Shown: positions 1-8,300 of the stretch, in pieces | Layout of the letters: the number at the start of each line of letters is the position of its first letter | Position numbering within the stretch: position 1 is the stretch's first letter | Assembly (NCBI GenBank): GCA_020052975.1 | Contig: JAGVOC010000348.1 | Coordinates: forward strand, 1 to 29,532 | DNA: 29,532 nucleotides | Origin: Desulfobacterales bacterium | GTDB taxonomy: Bacteria > Desulfobacterota > Desulfobacteria > Desulfobacterales > RPRI01 | Direction: 5' to 3' | Translations under genes and position numbers: made by a program | The notes under the pieces: generated by a model | The model's database searches: none | What the model saw: only the letters and a program-made list of their open reading frames with translations | Told to the model about the DNA's origin: nothing

Positions 1-1626
1 CTTGAAGCAGGCGTTCAGATCGGATGGAATACAAGAATTGTTCCTTTCGGGCCGGATATCTCTTCAGCCATATTTGCCCTTGGTTTTGCAAACAGGGCCG
101 CAATGGCTTTCGGCGGAATCAAACCCGGGGACTACAAAACGATGTTGCTGTACAACAAAAACAGAATCTTTGCTTTCGTAAATGCTCTCGGCGACGTCGG
201 TGCGGAATGGGCGGCAGCCGCTGCAGGTTGCGTAAACTGGGGATTCCCGACACTTGCCGATACCGATATTCCGGAAATCCTTCCCACCGGTATCTGCACA
301 TACGAACACGTTGTTGCCAATGTCAAGCATGAAGACATGGTTCAGAGGTCGGTTGAAGTCAGGGGTCTCAAGGTCTCGGTATCCAAGATCGAAATCCCCT
401 GCGCATTCGGCCCGGCTTATGAAGGCGAGCGTGTCAGAGGCGCCGATCTTTTCTGCCAGATGGGAGGCGGTAAGACTCAGGCTACCGAGCTTGTAAAACT
501 GGCCCAGATGAATGAAATCGAAGACGGGAAAGTTGAAGTAATCGGACCTGATATCAAGGATGTAAAGGCGGGCGAATCTTTTCCGCTTGGAATCTATGTC
601 CAGATTGCAGGCCGTGAATTCCAGATCGATTTTGAGCCGATTCTCGAGCGCCAGATTCACCACCTCATCAACTACATTCAGGGCGTAATGCATATCGGGC
701 AGAGGGATATAGCATGGATCCGCGTGAGCAAGGCCGCCGTTGACAAGGGTTTCTCCCTCAAGGATATCGGCGTTGTGCTCCATGCCAAGTTCCACCAGGA
801 TTTCCAGAAAATAGTTGACAAGGTACAGGTAACTCTTTTCACCAAGAAGGCTGATGTTGATAAACTCACAAAACGTGCAAGGGAAGAATACAGGACAAGA
901 GATGAGCGAGTTGAAAAGATGACTGACGAGTCTGTGGAAACATACTATTCATGCACACTCTGCCAGTCGTTTGCTCCAAACCATGTCTGCACGGTCAGCC
1001 CTGAAAGAACAGGCCTTTGCGGCGCATATAACTGGATGGACTGCAAGGCTTCTTTTGAAATCAACCCGACCGGACCCAACCAGCCGATCGAAAAAGGCGA
1101 ATGTCTTGATACTGTTCTCGGCCAGTGGAAAGGTGTTAATGACTTTGTTTTCAAGGCGTCGAGAGGGGCCGTTAGCCATTACAACTTCTATTCGATGATT
1201 AAGGACCCGATGACTACATGCGGTTGCTGCGAAGCTATTGCTGCCACGCTTCCTACATGCAACGGAATAATGACTGTCCACAGGGATTACACCGGTGAAA
1301 CACCGTGCGGCATGAAGTTCACCACGCTGGCAGGTGTTATGGGCGGAGGAGCATCATCACCCGGATTTGTCGGACATTCAAAATTCAATGTTACCCAGGG
1401 AAAATTCCTTGTGGGCGACGGCGGACTCGCAAGGATGGTGTGGATGCCAAAGAGCCTCAAGGAAGAAATCAAAGACAGGATTATAAAAAGGGGAGAAGCG
1501 CTTGGGTATCCCAACCTGTATGATATGATAGCTGATGAGACTGTTGGAATAACCGAAGAGGAGATTATGCCGTTCCTGCAGAAAGTGGGGCATCCGGCTC
1601 TTTCAATGCCTTCATTGCTGGGATAA
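1..1626 (+). CDS. acsB: Acetyl-CoA synthase catalytic (beta) subunit, 5' end outside the window
   Basis: Catalytic subunit of the CO dehydrogenase/acetyl-CoA synthase complex. It condenses a methyl group from the corrinoid protein, CO and CoA into acetyl-CoA at the Ni-Ni-[4Fe-4S] A-cluster, in the cytoplasm. The frame is open from base 1, so the gene begins upstream; the first ATG at 103 is internal. The A-cluster ligands are visible: a Cys-X2-Cys-X8-Cys-X9-Cys arrangement begins with the codons at 952 and 961 (SCTLCQSF, then HVC and GLC). The CGC motif that binds the distal nickel is at 1219-1227. Spacing matches Moorella AcsB Cys506/509/518/528 and 595/597 as I remember them. The product ends in PSLLG and a TAA. 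acsC follows on the same strand after a 218-bp gap, so the genes probably form one operon. In sulfate reducers the pathway runs in either direction, for acetate oxidation or CO2 fixation; the sequence does not say which. Confidence 0.96.
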   Translation, partial: LEAGVQIGWNTRIVPFGPDISSAIFALGFANRAAMAFGGIKPGDYKTMLLYNKNRIFAFVNALGDVGAEWAAAAAGCVNWGFPTLADTDIPEILPTGICTYEHVVANVKHEDMVQRSVEVRGLKVSVSKIEIPCAFGPAYEGERVRGADLFCQMGGGKTQATELVKLAQMNEIEDGKVEVIGPDIKDVKAGESFPLGIYVQIAGREFQIDFEPILERQIHHLINYIQGVMHIGQRDIAWIRVSKAAVDKGFSLKDIGVVLHAKFHQDFQKIVDKVQVTLFTKKADVDKLTKRAREEYRTRDERVEKMTDESVETYYSCTLCQSFAPNHVCTVSPERTGLCGAYNWMDCKASFEINPTGPNQPIEKGECLDTVLGQWKGVNDFVFKASRGAVSHYNFYSMIKDPMTTCGCCEAIAATLPTCNGIMTVHRDYTGETPCGMKFTTLAGVMGGGASSPGFVGHSKFNVTQGKFLVGDGGLARMVWMPKSLKEEIKDRIIKRGEALGYPNLYDMIADETVGITEEEIMPFLQKVGHPALSMPSLLG

Positions 1627-1668
1627 CGGAATTGGCGGCAAATAAGAATATATGTTTTAATTTGTAAC

Positions 1669-1814
1669 TGCTCAGGCGGGTAGACTGTAGGTCTTTAGGC
1701 TGTAGGAAAAATGTTCGAGATAGCACAAAGAGGATGGGTTTTGAGTCGGTTCATGAACCGGTTTTTACGAAAAACCATAACAGCCTTCAGCCTACAGTCT
1801 AAACAACCTGAGCA
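1669..1814. repeat. Nested inverted-repeat element between acsB and acsC
   Basis: The 218-bp acsB-acsC gap holds a large imperfect hairpin. The outer arms pair TGCTCAGG (1669-1676) with CCTGAGCA (1807-1814), and TAGACTGTAGG (1681-1691) with CCTACAGTCTA (1791-1801). Inside are a perfect 14-bp palindrome CGGTTCATGAACCG (1747-1760) and a short hairpin GGTTTTT-ACG-AAAAACC (1760-1776). The words CTGTAGG and CAGCCTTCAGCC resemble those in other gaps of this window. It may be a dispersed repeat that folds in the mRNA and affects transcript stability or the acsB:acsC ratio; no function is proven. Confidence 0.75.
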
Positions 1815-1844
1815 CTTACTGTAAATTTAAATAAGGAGATAAAA

Positions 1845-3185
1845 ATGGCATTAACCGGTATTCAGATTTTCAAACTCCTGCCGAAAACCAATTGCAAGGA
1901 ATGCGGTGTTCCCACATGCCTTGCATTTGCCATGAACCTGGCATCCGGTAAGGCTGAGCTTGATAGCTGTCCATATGTATCCGACGAGGCCAGGGAAAAA
2001 CTTGCAGAGGCTTCAGCGCCCCCGATCCGTCCTGTTGCCGTTGGGAAAGGTGTTCGCGCATTCACGACCGGCGGCGAGACAGTACAATACCGTCATGAAA
2101 AGACTTTTTTCAACCCGACGGCATTTGCTGCCCTTGTCAGTTCAGATATAAAGGTTTCCGATCTTAAAGATAAACTGAAGGTCTGGAATGCTTTCCAGTA
2201 TGAAAGGGTTGGATTGAATTTAAGGCCGGAACTCGTGGCTCTCAGGGACGCCAAGGGAGATAAGAAGGAATTTGCCGAAAAGGCAAAATTGATTGCCGAG
2301 TCTTCGGAGTTCAACCTTGTCCTTATGACTGAAAACGTAGATGTAATGAAAGCCGGTATAGAGGCCTGCAAATTCAAAAAGCCGGTTATGTATGCTGCAA
2401 CAGCCGGTAACGCCGATGCTTTCGGGGCCGTTGCCAAAGAAAACAACCTGCCCCTTGCCGTTAAGGCCGATTCAGTATCGGGTCTTATCCCGCTTACCGA
2501 TAAACTGACGGGAATGGGATTAAAAGATCTTATTCTGGATCCGGGGTCAAGGGAGATGAAACAGTCTCTCGAAGATATGGTCGGAATAAGGCGTGCGGCA
2601 CTCAAAGCAGGAAACAGGTCTCTCGGTTTTCCGACAATAACATTCCCGTGCGAGATGACATCAAACCTCGACATGGAGACTCTTATTGCCGGAATGCATG
2701 TCGCAAAATACGGCGGCATTGTCGTAATGTCAGACTTTAAGGGAGAGAATATTTTCCCGCTTCTCCTGGAAAGGCTCAACATATTCACAGATCCCCAGAG
2801 GCCAATGACAGTGACGCAGGGTATCTATCCGATCGGGAATCCGGATGAGAAGTCACCCGTTCTTGTTACGACGAATTTTGCCCTGACCTATTTTATAGTT
2901 ACGGGCGAGATTGAAAGCAGCAAGGTGCCGTCGTGGCTCCTGATTAAGGATTCAGAAGGGCTTTCAGTTATGACTGCCTGGGCTGCCGGGAAGTTTTCAG
3001 GGGACGATGTCGGAGCATTCGTCAAAAAAAGCGGTATTGCAGACAAAGTCAAGCATAAGCAAATAATCATTCCAGGCTATGCTGCGGCAATAGCAGGCGA
3101 TATGGAAGAAGAACTTCCCGGGTGGACTATCACAGTCGGGCCTCGTGAAGCAGCTCATATCCCGGCATTTTTGAAGTCGAGGTAA
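1845..3185 (+). CDS. acsC: Corrinoid iron-sulfur protein large (gamma) subunit
   Basis: Large subunit of the corrinoid iron-sulfur protein, which carries the methyl group as methyl-Co(III) from methyl-tetrahydrofolate methyltransferase to acetyl-CoA synthase. The N-terminus holds the [4Fe-4S] motif: Cys17, Cys20, Cys25 and Cys42 (NCKECGVPTC, then SCPY), the same numbering as Moorella AcsC as I remember it. A TIM-barrel middle follows (about residues 60-320). The C-terminal part (about 325-446), with VLVTTNFALTYF and PGYAAAIAG, fits the corrinoid-binding domain. The 446 residues match the usual family length. The start is well placed, with AAGGAG about 8 bases upstream of the ATG. It lies between acsB and acsE. 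The partner small subunit acsD is not next to it, which is unusual because the two form a heterodimer; acsD must be outside the window. Confidence 0.96.
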   Translation: MALTGIQIFKLLPKTNCKECGVPTCLAFAMNLASGKAELDSCPYVSDEAREKLAEASAPPIRPVAVGKGVRAFTTGGETVQYRHEKTFFNPTAFAALVSSDIKVSDLKDKLKVWNAFQYERVGLNLRPELVALRDAKGDKKEFAEKAKLIAESSEFNLVLMTENVDVMKAGIEACKFKKPVMYAATAGNADAFGAVAKENNLPLAVKADSVSGLIPLTDKLTGMGLKDLILDPGSREMKQSLEDMVGIRRAALKAGNRSLGFPTITFPCEMTSNLDMETLIAGMHVAKYGGIVVMSDFKGENIFPLLLERLNIFTDPQRPMTVTQGIYPIGNPDEKSPVLVTTNFALTYFIVTGEIESSKVPSWLLIKDSEGLSVMTAWAAGKFSGDDVGAFVKKSGIADKVKHKQIIIPGYAAAIAGDMEEELPGWTITVGPREAAHIPAFLKSR

Positions 3186-3196
3186 TGAATATTAAC

Positions 3197-3242
3197 CGGC
3201 GGCATGCCTGACGTTCCTTTCCGGAATAAGGGTCTGCCGCCG
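3197..3242 (+). promoter_or_regulatory. Intercistronic hairpin between acsC and acsE
   Basis: The arms CGGCGGCA (3197-3204) and TGCCGCCG (3235-3242) are perfectly complementary, with a smaller TTCC/GGAA pairing inside. No T-run follows, so it is unlikely to be an intrinsic terminator. It sits 30 bases before the acsE start and could act as an mRNA-stability or processing element within an acsBCE transcript. Function is inferred. Confidence 0.5.
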
Positions 3243-3274
3243 ATTTAAACCGCGAGAAAAAACGGGGAGGTTGT

Positions 3275-4156
3275 ATGTTACTAATTGGTGAAAGTTTAAA
3301 CGTTATTTCAAAAAAGATCGGTAGAGCTTACAAGGAGAGGGATCCCAAGCCGATCCAGGAGGAAGCCCTTTTGCAAAAGGAAAAGGGCATGGATTACATA
3401 GACATCAACCTCGGACCGGCAAAAAAGGACGGGCACGAGCTGATGCCATGGGTGGTTCAGGTTGTCCAGGAAGTCGTTGACGATATTCCGCTGGTTCTTG
3501 ATACATCCAATGTAGATGCTATTGAAGCGGCTTTAAAAGTTTGCAAACTTCCGCCGCTTATCAATTCTATCATGTGCCGTCCCGAGCGCTATGAGAAGAT
3601 GATTCCTATTGCCGCACAATACAAAGCCGATTTCATAGCCCTCATGTGGGGACCCGAAGGTTTGCCGCGTGATGAGAATGAACGTGCAGCCCTTTGCGTT
3701 GAGCTTGTTTACGCGGCAAATGAGGCCGGTATTCCGAATGAGAAGATCTGGGTCGACGGGATCGTCACTCCTGTTAATATCCAGCAGCCCCAGCTTATAA
3801 GCCTCATGGAGTTCCAGGGAATGATACAGGATATAGCTCCGGGCGCCAAGAGCACCTGCGGACTGTCAAACATTTCAAATGGTCCGCCTGTCCATCTGAG
3901 GCCGATTCTGAATCAGACTTACATGGTTATGCTTCAGAAAAAGGGTATGTATTCGGTTATTTCAGATCCTCTGGATGAAAAGCTGACCGAGATAGCAAAA
4001 GGGAAACGCCCTGATATAGTCGACCTGATATACTCGATAATGGACGGGAATGACCCGGATGTAAAGTCTCTTTCAAAAGAGATGCAGGAATATGCAAAGA
4101 CAACCAATGTAATCCTTGGAAAGATACTTTACTCCGATTCATGGCTTGAGGTCTGA
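3275..4156 (+). CDS. acsE: 5-methyltetrahydrofolate:corrinoid iron-sulfur protein methyltransferase
   Basis: Transfers the methyl group of 5-methyltetrahydrofolate to the Co(I) centre of the corrinoid iron-sulfur protein, linking the folate branch of the Wood-Ljungdahl pathway to acetyl-CoA synthase. It is a pterin-binding TIM barrel. Residues that match the Moorella enzyme by eye include the N-terminal IGESLN, the strand DINLGPA (from 43), LDTSN with Asp76, INSIMC, and GLSNIS, whose Asn falls at residue 199, the position of the conserved Asn in Moorella MeTr. The C-terminus ILYSDSW parallels the Moorella VYCDSF. At 293 residues it is about 30 longer than Moorella AcsE, mainly in the segment after LNQTYMVML. 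GGGGAGG lies just upstream of the ATG. It ends at a clear terminator, closing the acs transcript. Confidence 0.94.
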   Translation: MLLIGESLNVISKKIGRAYKERDPKPIQEEALLQKEKGMDYIDINLGPAKKDGHELMPWVVQVVQEVVDDIPLVLDTSNVDAIEAALKVCKLPPLINSIMCRPERYEKMIPIAAQYKADFIALMWGPEGLPRDENERAALCVELVYAANEAGIPNEKIWVDGIVTPVNIQQPQLISLMEFQGMIQDIAPGAKSTCGLSNISNGPPVHLRPILNQTYMVMLQKKGMYSVISDPLDEKLTEIAKGKRPDIVDLIYSIMDGNDPDVKSLSKEMQEYAKTTNVILGKILYSDSWLEV

Positions 4157-4179
4157 TTTTTTATCAATAAAATAAGTGA

Positions 4180-4217
4180 TAAAAAGCCTTTCCCTTATCC
4201 GGGGTGAGGCTTTTTTA
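4180..4217 (+). terminator. Rho-independent terminator after acsE
   Basis: The stem AAAAAGCCT (about 4181-4189) pairs with AGGCTTTTTT (about 4207-4216). The loop contains a further CCC/GGGG pairing, and the structure runs directly into TTTTTTATTAT. It lies 24 bases after the acsE stop and separates the acs genes from the DUF3786 gene. Confidence 0.85.
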
Positions 4218-4237
4218 TTATAGTGATTGTCAGAATA

Positions 4238-4489
4238 ATGTTCCGATTGGAGCTCGTTCAAATTGTTTGGGTATGGGTGCGTATGCGAACCGAAGGAAAT
4301 TCGTCACAGGTCTTCGAGGACGCCCCCGAATAGATAATATAGATTGTACAGGCGGATACGATAAACGACTTCGTGGGAATAACTCCTCTGGGGCTGCACG
4401 GATTTCATGGATGTCCGCCTAGGCGGATTGACGAAGGGCAGGTCATTATTCCTGCGGATCGCATACGCACCCATACCCAAACGGAACAT
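4238..4489. repeat. Inverted-repeat element of about 250 bp, possible MITE
   Basis: A perfect 24-bp inverted repeat has arms at 4265-4288 and 4459-4482 (core TTTGGGTATGGGTGCGTATG and its complement). Outer arms ATGTTCCG (4238-4245) and CGGAACAT (4482-4489) extend it; on the left, about 19 bases interrupt the pairing. Weaker complementarity continues inside (AGGAA...CAGGTCTTCG against its counterpart near 4436-4455). A palindrome-bearing word TGTCCGCCTAGGCGGATTG lies at 4412-4430. No convincing protein is encoded. It fills most of the 374-bp gap between acsE and the next gene. It resembles a non-autonomous mobile element, but no target-site duplication is obvious. Confidence 0.75.
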
Positions 4490-4530
4490 ATTTATGGCAT
4501 TTACTATATGAAAGGCGGCGGAGCATTATC

Positions 4531-5145
4531 ATGGCGCGTGTTGATGATTATATTAATGCAAAAAAAATAGCAGCTGGGGAGCTGGGAAAGGAACCCTGCG
4601 ATGAGATAAGTAAAAGGTCCGGATTCGGTTTGATTGATATAAACACTCTCAGGATTCCATTTTTGGACAGGGTTTATATTGTCGGATGGCCCCGTTTTGA
4701 ATTTGCGGATGAATCTTCAGAGGGGAGAGAGGTTCCTGTTCAGGAGCAGGTGCTTATCCTGCATTATCTCATGGCAAAGCCTTCTGTAAATTCAGCAGGA
4801 AGGTTGGTTTCATTCCGGGAAATACCCGGGGCATCCTTTTATTTCAGCGCTTTTGTTAAAAGAGCGGTAGATCCTCTTAAAAAAGCATTCGGAAAGGAAG
4901 TCTCAGAATTTGTGAAAGCAGCAAACCGCCTGAACGGAAAAGCTATTGATGCCGGTGATGCCGGCTTTGAGTTCAGGGTTTTCCCTAGAGTTTCACTCCA
5001 GCTTGTCATTTGGAAAGGGGATGAGGAATTTTCGCCTGAAGCAAACATATTGTTTTATGATACAATTGGTGATATTTTCCCCTCTGAGGATGTTGCATGG
5101 CTGGCCGGGATGCTGGTTTACAGGCTGATGGCACTGGCGCGGTGA
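4531..5145 (+). CDS. DUF3786 domain-containing protein
   Basis: A 204-residue soluble protein that I recognise as DUF3786, a family of unknown function seen in anaerobes, often near Wood-Ljungdahl or corrinoid genes (from memory, not checked). Features visible: IPFLDRVYIVGWPRFEF (about residues 42-58), the segment PVQEQVLILHYLM, GASFYFSAFVKRAVDPL, and a C-terminal IFPSEDVAWLAGMLVYRLM helix. There is no signal peptide or membrane segment. It has no CXXC motif, only a single Cys near residue 23. It lies downstream of acsBCE but behind a terminator and a repeat element, so it may have its own promoter. A weak AAAGGCGG precedes the ATG. A role in assembly or regulation of the corrinoid/ACS system is a guess from position only. 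Confidence 0.75.
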   Translation: MARVDDYINAKKIAAGELGKEPCDEISKRSGFGLIDINTLRIPFLDRVYIVGWPRFEFADESSEGREVPVQEQVLILHYLMAKPSVNSAGRLVSFREIPGASFYFSAFVKRAVDPLKKAFGKEVSEFVKAANRLNGKAIDAGDAGFEFRVFPRVSLQLVIWKGDEEFSPEANILFYDTIGDIFPSEDVAWLAGMLVYRLMALAR

Positions 5146-5159
5146 GAAAACAGTGAATA

Positions 5160-5258
5160 GATAGTTGCAAGATGCAAGTTGCAAGAGGGGAGGATGCAAG
5201 GTTCAAGATGCAAGCTATAGGAATAACTTGAAACTTGAAACTTGTGACTTGAAACTAT
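5160..5258. repeat. Word-repeat hairpin of GCAAG / CTTGAAAC units
   Basis: The gap between the DUF3786 gene and the dikinase-like gene holds ATAGTTGCAAGATGCAAGTT (from 5160) and, further on, ACTTGAAACTTGAAACTTG and CTTGAAACTAT ending at 5258. The outer 25-base arms (5160-5184 and 5234-5258) are complementary at about 20 of 25 positions. Near-identical words occur at 14566-14621. It looks like a dispersed, non-coding, hairpin-forming repeat family. Confidence 0.75.
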
Positions 5259-5317
5259 CGGCAGCACCGAACGCCCTTCCCCTTTAACCTGAGATCAAAA
5301 ACCATATACAGGTTATC

Positions 5318-8300
5318 ATGATCAAATCAAAAGCCCTTGAGGTCAATCTGGCAAGCTATTATGTTGATGTTGCCGTTGACTCAAAATATTCGGTACTTGA
5401 AGAGGTTTTTTCAAGGTACCAGGGGCTTATGGAAGGTCTGAACACCTTCTTAAAAGAGCTCTCCCATCCTTACAAAAACTGGCAATTTATAGTTAAAGAA
5501 GCAAGAAGTTTCAGCCTCGATTATTTTCATTTTATCTACAATCATCCAAAAGGGCCAAAGGCAGCCGAAATATTTGTTGATATTTTCATCAGTGTCGTTG
5601 AATCTGCTGCTGACAGGAATATCAAAGCAGATGCTATAGATAACCTCATTTTATTTTTACAGAAAATCATAAAGGAATCCGGCTTTAATCTTGAAAGATT
5701 CCTGCCGGTTTTAAATTCAACCTTTATCCGTATCCGGGATTTCAAGGACGATCATTTTTATCTTGTTGTGAAAAGCTTCTACCAGATCAAGAAACTTGCA
5801 ACGGACCTTACAGAAACTCCGCTGAAGGATTCCAGCAGTTACGATGCTCTTAATGCTTTGTTTATTAAATATTTCAAATATACTTATTCCTACTGGCTGA
5901 GCGTGCCTGACCCTATATTCTGGTTTCAGAAAGAGGCAAGCGAGATAAGAAGCTGTAAAACGATTGATGAACTGACGAGGGATATATCCCACAAGCAGAT
6001 TAAAAATTATCAAAGAAAGCTTGAAAAGATAGCCGCCCGTGCTGAAATCGATTCCGGGAAAGCTACAGTCGAGTTGCTGGAGTTTCCAGGCTACAGGCAA
6101 TTCATAGAGGCTTACAGGGAAATACCTCAGAAACTTCTTGAGTCTGAGGCAGGAAGCAGCAAGGGATATCAGTACAAACTCCTTTTTCTTCTCCATTTGA
6201 TGAACATATCGGGACTTTCCATGGTACATGAGGAGGTTCTTGCGGAAATAAGCAAAACCCTTGAATGGATTATCGCCCATGAAAATTATCGCAATGTTCA
6301 GGAGCTTATCCGGCAAACCTTTACAGTGTTGAAAGAGCGGACGGGCAGATATCCTGAGACGGCTTTAAACTGCGTTCTTAACATGGGAAAGGGTGTTTAT
6401 AAAACCGGCGATATTGAGCTTGTGAATTATTTCATAGATTCTGTTATAGAGCTTGGTTTTCAAACCCCCATGATAAAAGGTGTAGGGAATGACTGGCAGA
6501 TAAGGGTAAACAGGGCCCATATTCAAAACATAAGGACGTGGCTTGAAATTATTGAGCTTAAGCCGAAATGGTCGACAAGGCTTCTTTCAGCACTGGTAGT
6601 AAACCTTGCGCTTTGCGGTGTGTTCATAAGGGATACCGACCTGTTTCCGAGAAATATTACACGTTTTTTAAACAGCGATGTCGGGCCTGTTTACAATCTT
6701 GCCAAGCAGCTTGCGAGACTATTTCCTGTATATTTTAATGATATAGGGGCCGAGGGGAGATTGAGGGACATTTCGACCATGCTCGATGAAATCACGGCAA
6801 GGAAAGATGTTCTCATACACTGCCTGAGGAAACAAAGTCATGTTGAAAGCAGCAACAGGACAATATCTTTCATGGAAGCGACCCTTAATTTCTGGAAAAC
6901 AAAAGACAAAAAGTTTATTGAGCCCTTTGTTCCTCCCACCATATACAACCAGGTTGAATCAACGGGGCAGTATATTGACGGCCTTTTTACGGCTTTTTCA
7001 AAGCTTGAAGAGAAGGGTGTTGTCATCCCCGACGATCTTCTCGGAATAAAGGAGGGAAGACTAAGCAGCCTTCTTGAAAATGTTGATGAGGTGTCCGACA
7101 GAGATAAGGAGAGGGCAAAACTTGCTGTTGTTTTTTATCAGTTGCTGCATCACAAGTATAATCTCGATTTTATTGAAATGGATAATTACCTTGCACAGCT
7201 TGATTCACAGGCTTTCCCCGAGATTGGCGTGATAAAAGAGGCCCTTTCCGAACCTGATTCAAAGAAGAAGCTGTTCAAACTGCTTGATTGCCTTGACTAT
7301 TTAAACAGGCTTATATTGTCTTCCAGCTCCTATGAGGCAAGGGAGGATATATACAAAAAGAGGCATATCGCACTGAATATCCCGTCCATGTATGGAAGTT
7401 ACCACGAAAATAAATTTGATGCCTTAGGGCTTGTATTCCGCCTTGAGTCTTTGATCAATGTTCTTTTCGAAGAGCTTATCGAGAAGATTGACCTGACCCT
7501 CATAACCAAGGCAACATTTTATCAGATTTATGACAGGTTAAGGCTCTTTGAAAAGGCATTGAAGCTGGACGGCATCTCCTCCTTTGAAATTGAGCGCCAG
7601 CTTGATTTCCTTTCGCATTCTTTAGAGGTGAGAGGATTTACCTTCACACAGTACATCGATATTTTCAAGGGATTTGCCCAGGCCGTAAAAAACATTATCA
7701 ATGATTATTACAACAATATCCACGAGCGGAATTTAAACCGCATTCTTTCAAGGCTGAAAACAGAAGAGATTTTACCAAAATATCTTCCCCGGGAAGATGT
7801 TGCCCCCGATCCTGAAAAACTGAAACACAGAATATCCGAAGTCTTTTTCAGGGAGAGAATAGCCCTTTCGCTGGGACTCCAGCAGCTCGACCTTTTTTTA
7901 AGCAGGATACTGAAAATCCTTTTCGATCAGTCGGAAAGGCTGAGCAAATACAGACTTCGCCTTCTTTTAAACTATGATCCGCATATTGCCATGACTCCCA
8001 TTGATGAAGCAAAAGGCAAGGTTTCAGGCATTATTTATCTCGGTAATAAAGGGCTTAACATGGTTAAGCTCAAAAAGTTCGGCCTCCCGATTCCGCCGGG
8101 CTTTATAATAACAACCGAGGTTTTCAGGTGCAGGGAGATTATAGACAGTTACCCTCCGGCAGAGCAGAATTTCAAGGAACAGATTGCATATAATATTTTT
8201 TCCCTTGAAAAAATATCAGGGAAAACATTCGGGGATCCTTCCAATCCATTGCTCCTTTCCGTAAGAAGCGGTTCTTCAATTTCCCAGCCCGGGATGATGG

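Noticed and set aside
103..105. ATG at 103 as the start of acsB
   Set aside because: The frame is open to base 1 and upstream codons (GWNTRIVPFGPD) fit the family, so it is internal.
64..795. A 243-codon open frame on the minus strand inside acsB
   Set aside because: It is the complement of conserved acsB codons, with no ribosome site or family resemblance.
2093..2788. A 231-codon open frame on the minus strand inside acsC
   Set aside because: It is antisense to a clearly conserved gene, with Ser/Arg-rich low-quality composition and no recognisable motif.
3197..3242. Riboswitch (for example cobalamin) before acsE
   Set aside because: Only a simple hairpin is present; there is no cobalamin-box-like sequence and the gap is too short.
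4204..4570. Short open frames in the gap before the DUF3786 gene
   Set aside because: They lie within the inverted-repeat element, mirror each other on the two strands and resemble no protein.
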